From Tyto alba (taxonomy: Eukaryota; Chordata; Aves; Strigiformes; Tytonidae): a DNA stretch of 64,000 nucleotides. Both the position numbers and the translations under genes were made by a program. Below are positions 51,134 to 60,600 of this stretch, piece after piece (the first letter of the stretch is position 1; each line of letters starts with the position of its first letter). The DNA is taken from contig NW_024881329.1 of assembly GCF_018691265.1 (NCBI RefSeq), positions 5,456,001 to 5,520,000 of the forward strand. Reading direction: 5' to 3'. A model generated the notes under the pieces. The model did no database searches. It was not told where the DNA came from and was given only the letters and a program-made list of their open reading frames with translations.

Positions 51134-52766
51134 GCTGTGTTGGATGATGCCCATCCTTCTCCCGAAAGACGCTCACAAGTAAGTCAGCTCTAGAGAGCTG
51201 TCAGTTTGGGCTTGATCAGGCTAACATGGCTGTTGCATAAAGGCACTTGCATAAAGCCCTTGTTGGGAGTCACTGATAAACAGATTAAACAGGAATGTTT
51301 TCCACAGGTCCAGCTTCCAGTAATTAAAATTTCATGTCTTGTTCCAGAAATATGATCCAAGTTGCAATATGAATGATGTCTCCTAGGTCACAAGGTAAAA
51401 ATTACTGACTCCAGGGTGATTTGCTGCTTGACTCTTCTGGCTGTTAAGCTAAGATGGAGGAGACTGCTCCTTCCTCTGGATCACTGGAGTTAAAGCCACA
51501 ACTGAATCTAGAAAACGTAACACCCAAGGGACGCAATTATCTGTTTGGCCTCAATCAGAGGAGAAAAGGGAAGGTGAAATACAGCTGCCAAAGAAAAGGA
51601 GTAAGTTTAAACAATACAACAGGTCTCCCTAGAAGTAAGATTGCCCAGTACTACTTTTATCTACAGACTTCACAAGGGGCTCTATAGAGTACATTATATA
51701 CCTGATCGTGCTGGCCAGCTATGGGTGCCCATAAATCTCTGGGGCCTAGCGTAGATGTATCTACAGAATTACGGTGGGAAGAACTAGATGACCTCTGAAG
51801 ATGCTTCTGTTCGGTTTCTCCAAGTCTGGTCTTGTGTGTAAGTTTAAATATTAAATATCATACACCTTAGCATACACTTGTTAGGATATATTAGTGTAAC
51901 ACGGAAACTTGCTGTTAAGATACACTGAACTCAAGGTTAGAGGCAATAGTCAAACCTCTCTACTTCACAGAAGTCCAAATGATGGTGGTGGTTGCTCACT
52001 AGATGTTTTGACATCATGGCACTGATGTGGTGCTAATCTATAATATTCTGTGCTAGGCTGGGACTGTAACAATGCCTAATCTCTGCTAGAATGCAAAGTC
52101 TGAACAAAAATCAAAGTTTTTCTGGTGAGAACGCTAGAAAACCACTGGGTTAGCAAACTCTCTTGGATGAATTCAGCTGTACTTTGATCACTGTACATGT
52201 TTGAATAGGAGCACCGCTTGCGTGAGCTCTGTGCAGCAGAGTAATGTAATGAATCTGGAAGAAAAATTCTTGGTCTCGGTGCCCGTGGTATAATCTGACT
52301 ATGCTTCTGCCTTGGAAGAAGAGAATAAGGGTGCCAAGAGCTCATGGCTTTGACAGGTGTGATGGTTGTACTAATGTCTTACCTGTGCATCTTTATGTAA
52401 GGCAGAACTTGCTGTTTGATGTGATTGTAACTGGTTTAGGTTTCCCTGGCTGCTAGCTGAGTGTTCCGGCACACACCTGTGAGGCTTCCTGGGCTGGCCG
52501 GTGGGTTGCAGAGGTTGAAGATGGGAAGGTGCGTGTTGTGTTACTGTCACATGTTGTGTGACCCTTTACCGGCAAGGTGGGCGGGCAGGTCCCACTTACC
52601 CCTACCAGCAATAGCATTTTTTTCTCAGTGATAGAAAAATCTCTTCTAAAACAGGAGCTGGATGTGTAATTGAAAGCCTTTTTTTCAGAGAGAACAAAGT
52701 GCATTTCCCCTCCAGCATGGCTTAGGAGAAACTATGTTGTACCACTCTACTGCTAATACTCATTAA
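51134..52766 (+). CDS. Candidate three-exon coding chain, + strand, unidentified
   Basis: Three segments join in phase 0. 51134-51178 has 15 codons (AVLDDAHPSPERRSQ), acceptor TGCCTGCACCTTAG and donor CACAA|GTAAGT. 51454-51600 has 49 codons (MEETAPSSGSLELKPQ..., VTPKGRNYLFGLNQRRKGK), donor AAGGA|GTAAGT. 52689-52766 has 25 codons plus TAA (REQSAFPLQHGLGE..., ending HSTANTH), after a CTTTTTTTCAG acceptor. An AATAAA follows at about 53031. Donors are near-consensus and the strand agrees with local G+T skew. The middle exon's acceptor (GTTAAGCTAAG) is weak. I do not recognise the protein. It could instead be a non-coding RNA. Confidence 0.3.
51775..51830 (+). mobile_element. Possible CR1 3'-end fragment
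   Basis: GAACTAGATGACCTCTGAAG resembles the CR1 segment GGACTAGATGATCTC...GGTCCCTTCC. Short and diverged, so tentative. Confidence 0.35.
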
Positions 52767-55750
52767 ATTGGCAACAGTGCTTCAGAGGGGTATAGTTGGA
52801 AGTAGTCTCACGCACTGAAGCTCTGTGTTCTTTACGTGGCAATTTGGAGTTGTTCAGTGTGTCCAGGTTTCACAAACTGCAGGTAAAGTCATTTTCCCCC
52901 ACTGAGCTTCACAGGCACGTATTGCTGGTGGCCTCAAGGTGTGAGCACGCAACTCGTGGTGGACAGAGCAGCTCACAGAAGCTGAAGGACTCCAGAGGGA
53001 AGGAGAGTGCACTCATCTGTCTGATTTGGTGAATAAATACCTTATAAAAATCCCAAACCAAGGGGGCATTCACCTGTATGGGACAATAAGTAACCTGATG
53101 AATGATCCTAATAACATAGATAACGTGGTAGCTCATGTGGAAGCTGTGTCATTACCGCAAGCTTTATGGACCAGGCTGGGTGTGATGGACTTGATTCATA
53201 TTTTATGGTAGTGCTCCCTTAAGTTGTGTAAGCATTAACTGGCAAGCACCATGGCTGGCATGTGTGTACCTTCTCTTCAAACTCTAAGTATTGCACCTGA
53301 AATTCAGTCTAGATAGACAAAATGTAATGGCTTCATGAATTTTTTTATAATGGGGGTCTCCATCAGGGATGCTGGAGGCAGAAACTTGCTGAGTGCAGCG
53401 GGGAGCATACGGACTTACTGCTCTTAAACTTGGAGGGCTCCAGTGGAGTTGTGCAGCCCTGCCTGGGAGGCAGCTCGGGGGGTGCCTGGCTTTGTGCAGG
53501 GCTTGATTGCAAGGACAGAGCAGGTCCTCGTCTCAGCCCCAGCTTGGCAGTGCTCAGGCCTGCACCCTGACGCAGAACATGCAGTAGCTTACACCTTTTG
53601 GGTTTTCTTTAAAGGGCATGCTTCCACCACAGCAATCCTGGTGCTTTAATATGGCTCTTGCTCCAGGCTTGGTTTGTTATCGCCACCAGAAGAGGTTAAG
53701 ATGAGAAAGCTGGGAGTATAGAGCATCTGCCTGCTATGCTTGATTGTGCCCACAGGGAGCAGGAGGATGTTGTATGGGGAGACAGATTCAGAATCAAAGC
53801 TCTGCTTAGCAGCCAGGAGACCTGTCCTGCAGCAGTCCTAAGGCACACTCACAGCTGAGACACTCGGGCTGTGCTGGGGGTTTGGGTTATGCAGAAGCAA
53901 GCTGATTGACTCACGGCTGAGCAGCTGCTGTGCCACAGCATGAGCACAGGCGGAGCTGCTTGGGGCTACCTTGGACTTGCTTCTGGGGAGGTGTGGGTAG
54001 CTGAGGGTGGTGGAGTGTGTATGTGGTTCTCCTGAAAGGGGAGAGAGGGGGTGTTGATAACCAGCTTGCTTGGATGAAATGTTTTATTTGGGGAAAGAGA
54101 CTCACACTTGGCAAATACACTTAAGCTTTGACCACAGAGCTGGGACTTCAGCAACCCTCCTTTCTGCAGTCTGAATTTACTATAATGCTAAGGTATAAAA
54201 GCTTACGGCTTTTGTTGATTTGTGGTTATTTTCTTCAAACACAAAGTGAAACAGACCAGGTGCTTTATGGTCATTGAAGTTAACCCCTGTTGCTAAATAA
54301 GTGGGGGAAAAGGAGGGTCACTTGAACTTCCCCAGGCTCCTAGTGCTGTGCTATCCAACTGTATCTTTAGAGCAATGCCTTGGGGGATACTTGAGAGCAT
54401 GCTGGTATTGCTGAGGGGCATGGGGATACGTGTGTTGGGAAAGGTAAAAGACCAAGATGGTCAAAGGCAAATATTTTAGCTAGTATGGTGATGTGCAGGT
54501 AAAGGTGGTGTGCGGCAGAAATGACTACAGCTGTGTAGAGCTGGATGGATGTGGCCCTCAGCTGTTCTACTGAGGGGGGGCTGTGCTTTGCTTTTGCTTC
54601 CTGTCACCCCCCTCAGTGAGCTGGGAAACCTGAACTGTGAAAGCGTCCCCTGATGTACAGTGGGGCTTGGGAACGGGCGGTGGGCTGCTGCCAGGGGACA
54701 GACTGAGAGCGTCTGTACAAGGGGTAGGCATGTTGTTAAAGTAGTGAGGTATCTGATGTGGAGAAAGGGTCCAATAATATGATAGTAAACATGTCTTAAA
54801 ACCCAACTGTAGTTACGCTGCAAGACCTTATGGAACAGCTTCTTCCTTGCACAGTAAGGGGATGGAAGGATGTATGATAAGTGACAAGTGGGGGCTACAT
54901 GTGGTAGCAGACGTGTGAGTTACGGTGTACGGGGGGCACATGAGTGCTGCAGGTAGGTTAGGTGTGTGTGCAAAGGGCAGATGTTTGCAATTGTATTCTG
55001 GGGTGTGGTTTGTGTCATAAGCACATGCAAGTGCCAACATACACATTACTATGTCCTGCATGGCACATCTTCCATCTGCAGTGTCACAACTGCTGTGTCA
55101 TGCCTGCAAGCACCTGTGTGGTGTTACAGGTGTGCAGCACATGCTGATGTTTGTGCAGCTTAGGGGGTGTTTTATGGGGGTGGTCAGATGGTCATGCAGG
55201 GGGTTGTAAGGGGTAGTGTGTCACAGTCTCTATGGCAAGGCTGTGGTGTTACACAGGGGTCAGGCATCCTGATGTGCAGCCGCCGTGTGTTGTAAATCAC
55301 AGGGAATTTCATGTGTGCAGTACAAGTGCGTTGTCATGTATATGGCACATGAGTGTTGTGTGCAGCTCATGGGTGCAGTGAGTAGAGCTGGTGGGGGCAC
55401 ACCCAGTGCACTACCCCCTGGTTTTATGACTTGCAGACAGGGCATAAGTAGCACACAGGTCCTGTCTTGATGGTGTGCCACGGGTGGGGGTATCCAGGGT
55501 GGCAGGCATAAGAGGTTGGTGTCTCACAGCTGGAACACAAGTGGTTTGTAGGGCAGGTGAAGCAGCACCCAAGCTTGTTCTGAGTGAGCATCTCCCCTTC
55601 CTCCTGCCCAGCAAGGGTGGCTGGGGATGAAGGGCCCGGGGAGGGTGCCAGCCAGATGGCAGGGTGGTTTTTAAGGTTGGAAGGGTTGTATGTCCCCTTC
55701 CCCCCTTGTAGCAGGATGGCTGGGAAGAACTGAGAGTGCTGTACAGCTAG
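52767..55750. other. Stretch without a confident gene, ending in degenerate GTG-rich repeat
   Basis: No supportable gene. A 61-codon open frame at 53026-53211 lacks splice signals or a recognisable domain. From about 54.4 kb the + strand becomes strongly G+T rich. Confidence 0.5.
54870..55440. repeat. Degenerate GTGTGCAG / GGCACATG-rich repeat
   Basis: Variants of TGTGTGCAG, GCACATGAGTG, GTCATG and GGTGTTACA recur irregularly over about 570 bp, as in a decayed minisatellite. No fixed period could be set by eye. Confidence 0.45.
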
Positions 55751-56222
55751 TGAATGATGCGGACAACTTGACCTTGGTCGGCCAGAAGCCTTGGGAGCAG
55801 CAAACAGGAATGCAGAAAAACAAGATAAGGATGCTGAGCTTTGTCTGAAGAAAACATGCAAGGGGACAGTTAAAGAAAAACACCTGGCAGTTTCTTAAAC
55901 AGTGGAAAGTTTTCTACCTTGAGCTAAAAGTGTATAGAACATTGTGTTTGTGCTTGTAAGATTTAATTAACCAATAGGCTGAGGATAGCACTAACTTGTA
56001 GCCAATGAGTTGTCTGGTGTATTATGGACAGAGGGTAATGACCAATCAAATGTTAGTCTTAGGCGCATGGACAACATGTGGAGAATGCGTGTAACCAATC
56101 CAGCTTTTTTGGTTTTGTGTGATCAGTTGCTAGGAAGATATATAAATATGCTTGTATTGGCAATAAAGGTCTTCAATTTATGACTCTTACAGAGTTGCCA
56201 GAGTCCCATTATTCTCCTCTAA
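55751..56222 (+). mobile_element. Endogenous retrovirus 5' LTR
   Basis: The right end is fixed by the adjoining primer-binding site. Four CCAAT motifs occur between about 55970 and 56100. A TATA box (TATATAAA, 56139-56146) and AATAAA (56162-56167) follow. The left border is uncertain (about 55751 by eye) and could differ by 100 bp or more. The final dinucleotide is not a clear CA. No matching 3' LTR is seen in the window. Confidence 0.7.
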
Positions 56223-56240
56223 TGGTGACCCCGATGTGAT
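56223..56240 (+). other. Retroviral primer-binding site, tRNA-Trp type
   Basis: TGGTGACCCCGATGTGAT differs by one base from the tRNA-Trp site TGGTGACCCCGACGTGAT used by avian sarcoma/leukosis-type viruses. It lies directly after the LTR. Confidence 0.85.
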
Positions 56241-56560
56241 CAGCGAAGGTCAGGCAGAGAAAGACACCAGCTGGAAGCTGCTCAGCAGAACTGAGACAGG
56301 GGCTGAGATGACATCTTGGAGATAAAGAGGATACGCTGCAGCGGGAATAACACCCAGCAAGGTGAGCAGCCGGGGCAGGATGGGGCAGAGTTTAGCAGCA
56401 GAAGAGAGTGTGATAGTGAGGCTCCTACTGCATATACTCTCCAAGAGAGGAATAAAAGATCAGGAGTCAGCTGTTAGAGGGCTGTTGAAATGTTGACAAG
56501 TACTGTTAGAGACTCTATAATTGTAGAAGAATTGTTGACAAAAAATTACTTCAGCCATGA
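56241..56560 (+). pseudogene. ERV leader and broken gag start
   Basis: After the primer site comes a GA-rich leader with a possible splice donor (AAG|GTGAGC, 56361). An ATG at 56380 opens 38 codons (MGQSLAAEES...) and ends at TGA (56494). The MG start fits a myristoylated retroviral matrix protein, and the predicted helical stretch with LLLHILSKRG resembles matrix N-termini. Further stops follow in the same frame. No capsid, pol or env coding was recognised downstream, so this is a short inactive remnant. Confidence 0.55.
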
Positions 56561-57321
56561 CTTTGGCTTTGATTTCAACTCCAAACTCTTGACTTCTTGC
56601 TTACATCCATCCGGAGTCCTCTCTCTCAATGGCCATCACCCCCTCACCATGCAGCCCTGTTCTAGGTGAACTGAAGCCCTGGCAAGGGAGGTAGGCGGGG
56701 AGGTGACACCCCCTCTGCACCCATCAGCATGTTTCCCTCAGCCATGGTCCCCCAAGTGACGGTGCAGGCCAGGGGCACTGTGCCTGTGCAGCACTTCCCT
56801 TGCAGCAGGAGAGAAGCAGAGGGGGCGAGAATAGGTCCAAGGGGTGGTAAGACAAATGTGTTCCTGTGGCCTGGCCTTCTGTTCTTCATCCTCAGGGCAG
56901 CACATCTGCAAAAACCTACATCCAAAGCAAAGTTAAGGGTTAGAGACATTCCTCACTGCAACAGTCTGGCTTTGGCACTGTTTGTCTAAGGGTAGTGTGA
57001 GGCTGCTGACCTGCCAGGAGAGCAGTCTTGAAAGCATCTACACTAGTCAGGAACAGACAACTCCAGGGGGTTTGGGGTGCTGGAGCTAGGGGGTTGCTTT
57101 TGACTAAATATCCTAGGTACTTATCTAGTAACAGTTGATCCAAACACAGAGGAACAGGGCTGGGAGGCATTAAGTGCATGGTTTCAGCCCACTTCCCTTA
57201 ATGTCCCAACTCTGATTTTTACCACCTACCTCATCAACTGGACCCTACCTCCCTTTTTGCTATTTTAACTTAGCTGAAAGAAAACCAGATACACATCATA
57301 TCATGCTGAAGGGTAGAAGTA
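56561..57321. other. Intergenic stretch at a skew switch
   Basis: No gene seen. Around 57.15-57.2 kb the + strand changes from G+T-rich to A+C-rich. This fits two transcription units converging here. Confidence 0.5.
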
Positions 57322-57359
57322 TTTATTTTTCATTTACAAAGCAGCTCTTTCAATTTATT
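57322..57359 (-). promoter_or_regulatory. Two AATAAA polyadenylation signals
   Basis: The minus strand reads AATAAA at 57354-57359 and 57322-57327, about 120 and 150 nt after the stop codon of the minus-strand gene. This gives that gene a short 3' untranslated region. Confidence 0.55.
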
Positions 57360-57381
57360 AGTAATGTGTATTTAAAATACA

Positions 57382-57412
57382 CAATAATAATAATAAATAA
57401 ATGAAGGTGGGA
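57382..57412. repeat. AAT/AAAT microsatellite
   Basis: CAATAATAATAATAAATAAATG. It lies within the probable 3' untranslated region of the minus-strand gene. Confidence 0.85.
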
Positions 57413-57475
57413 CAAGGGGTGCTATTCATACCTCACTTAAAAACAGCAAGACCAACCACCTGGTAACAATTTCTT

Positions 57476-57604
57476 TCAAAGTTCTTCCAGTGTTTTGCCA
57501 TCTACCATAAAAGGCTGATTGGAGCTGCTGGGCACAGGCAGAGGGCATTTCTTCAATTTCTTCAGTGAAACTCCTTGTAGAGAAGCTGTGGGCTCAGCTG
57601 CTGC
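57476..57604 (-). CDS. Terminal coding exon of the unidentified minus-strand gene
   Basis: 42 codons plus TGA, phase 0 entry. Ends ...QPFMVDGKTLEEL. Followed by two AATAAA signals. Confidence 0.6.
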   Translation of the reverse strand, partial: AAAEPTASLQGVSLKKLKKCPLPVPSSSNQPFMVDGKTLEEL

Positions 57605-60600
57605 CTGGAACAAGCATCACATGTTAGAAAAGCTGCAAAGTTTTGACTCAACAGCCACTGCATGTTCTGCACTGATTTAAAGCACCAGCCCTTTCTTAAT
57701 CAGGTAAGAAAGTCAGACATTTGATTTTTATTTTAAAATGTGTGCCTGTACATAAATGCTATATAGATATACATATACGGATAGACAGAAGATGGACATA
57801 CGCCTGACTAAAAGTGACACTTGGAATGGCCAATTACCAACCAAGCACTTCACTATCTAGTTTGGCTATGGGCTGCAACCCTGGGTGCCTCAGTCCTGGC
57901 TAGTAGCTTAAAAAGCAACTTTTTCTGATTCAGCCTGTGACACATAGGGCATGAGTGCTCAAGCTGAGGGCCAGAGCATCATTTCCATTTCAGCAGCTGA
58001 AACTGGCCAGTGACATTTCAAAGCTCCCATGTCACAACTTTTAAACAGGGAACAAAAGGAGCCTGAGGGAGAAGAGACAGCAGCATTCCCAGCCCCCTTG
58101 CTCTGGGGCAGGGATTCCAGGGGCCAGGCTTTACCACCTTGCTGTGGTTCTTCCTGGGCTTTGTCCCATCCCAACATCATCTTTCCCCTGACCGGGTCTC
58201 AGGTACTCAGCTCCTGGCTGAGACATAAGCATTGTCAGCTGCTCTGCATGTGAAATGTATTCAGCATCTACTGGAACTGCTACAGCCTTTTACAGATACA
58301 TATATTATATTATACTTTTGGTATAATAATAATATATAATATATAAAAATAATGTATATCTATATATTTTCTGTATGTAATATTACCTATTTTTTAATTT
58401 ATATATATTATACATAAAAAATGTGACAGATCTTTTATATAGATACACATTGTTTCCTGACTGGTACTAAGATGTCTGGCATAACCAACTGCCCATCCAG
58501 TACCACCCAGACACTCCTGTCACCCACAAATAGGTGCAGCAACTTACCACCAAAACCGAGGCAACTGAAAAACCAGACACACAGGGTAGGGAGAAGGGTC
58601 CTGCACACGGGCTGAGTGTGTGCACACCCCAGCTATGCCTGTTAGCCTGGTTCTTGGAAGTAGATGCATAGGGTAAGTTATGTTGTACCATATGTTCTTT
58701 CATGAGAGGAAAAAGCATTCAAAATTTACAAGACAATTCTATAGCTGTAACAAGAACTACTAGACGTGCTTCTTACAGTGCCTTGTTACTAGGCTTATGC
58801 TATAGGGACCTCAGTGTTAGCTGCAGAAGACTGTCACACAGGGCAGTTTCTGCACCAAGCTTTGCATTCTCCCCCTTTCCCCAACCGTCCTTCCTCAACA
58901 AAGGTTCTTTTTTTCAGAAGAATGAAGGCACAAATCATGATATCTGTTCCAAGGGCAGTGTGTCAGTCTTATTTACTCTGCAAGGAGCACTGGCATTCAT
59001 GGGTCGCCAACAGCTGGATCTGAGCAGTTCCTTTAACTGAACAGGTTTCTGTGCTGAAGCAATTCTCCACATCACACAAGCCTGCATTCCAGCATAAAAT
59101 GAAAATTTAAGAGCGCTGGCTAACAAGACCGAGAAGCTCATTGTTTAAACAAGAGGCCAATTGTCTGAGTACTCGAATGCCCCATTCCTCTAACATTAAA
59201 CCCACACGAGGGACAGCAGCCTAATCCACAGCTTGCCGCCAGGTGGTATAGAAATTAATCTTCCACTTACCCAGGCTGTTAGTTGCGGTATTCATAAACA
59301 TTTGCAACCCAATGAGGCAAGCGACTGAAATTTTCTCCTTGTCATGGAGGGTTGTGGCAGCGTGGCAATATGAAATACCAGCCTCCAGGAGTGTCCCCCA
59401 TGGTGAGAAGTGTGGATGAAGCATACCACAGGGAGACTGGGGGAGTGGCCCCCAGGCCCTTCTGGTTTGAGGCACACAGCCCCAGGCTGTCTGACCACAC
59501 TGCAAAGAAGGTGGAGGACAGGATGGACCGGGGAAGCCCAGGACCTGAGCACGGCCCACCCTAATGCAGAGGGCTGAGCAAGCTTGGCATTCAGGAAGAA
59601 GTGAACTAAATACTGATTTTTTTTCTCACCTTTTGGCATCACCCAAACTCCCATTTCTAGTCTGGCAGGACCCCTGGAAGCACTGGACACATACCACCAG
59701 GACCCTCACAAGGTCTCCCAGAAGTTCAGGGATGTGCTTGCCAGGACATTTAACTCGTCTTCCTAACGGGGCAGGAGCAGAACAGAGGGGGAAAATAAAT
59801 CCAGTCCTTTCTAGACTGCTGGTCCATTGAAGTCCAAGGAAGAAAGGAAAAATAATCAGTGGCAATCAGGTGATCAAACCAGGGACAACACAAGCTGGCC
59901 CATATAAACATTTGGAAGAGTAAAGCCTCACAAACCTTCTAGCATGATCACTTCCAGTTTTCATCAGCTCCCAGTTTACTGCAGACCTAATTCTTTACAA
60001 AGCATCACCGAATTCTTTCACTACACAAAGATACATAGAGTTTACAGATAATTACAACTGCTTTCCCCATTCTTCCCTAGTGTTTTCCCAGCAGTTTACA
60101 ATTACATCTGGCTACAAGTTTTCTTACTGCTGTCTTTTCTGTTTTCTTAGAGCCTTGCCAAGCCCCAGGAGCTCATTCTCATGCCAGAGGAAGACAGCAG
60201 CCTCTTAATTTGGCCTCTTAATTTGCCTTCATGGTGAGCAACCTACCAGTCCCTTGCCACACGTCTGCTCATGACTGACCTGATGCCCAGGGGTGGCTGC
60301 AGGGCGTCCCAGGCCATTCCCCATCCTGGAGAAATGCTCTGCAAAACACAACAGCTTTTCCCCAACAGCAATGCCACAGTCCCCCTTCTTCCCCTTTGCC
60401 TGTCCTCACATGGCAGCACTTTAACAGCTTATGCACAATCTTTTTCCGTGTCTGCTATCAAATTTACAGCTATACCAAATTCTCATTTTCCAGGGTTTAA
60501 TTAGGCTAAAAGTCCAAAATCTGCAAGGTAATAGAACTGAGCAAATCTGAAAGGCGTTAATGCAGATTTTTATGGATCCCTGATTAGCAGCAGAGATAAT

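Noticed and set aside
59221..59559. Minus-strand open frame including ACLIGLQMFMNTATNSL with splice-like ends
   Set aside because: The bounded 54-nt segment enters and exits in a phase that does not fit the phase-0 joint between exons 62539-62667 and 57476-57604, and no partner exon was found.
59660..59755. + strand open segment (LEALDTYHQDPHKVSQ...) considered as an ERV gag or pol remnant
   Set aside because: No retroviral motif could be confirmed, it is 3 kb from the gag start and the intervening sequence lacks retroviral coding signs.
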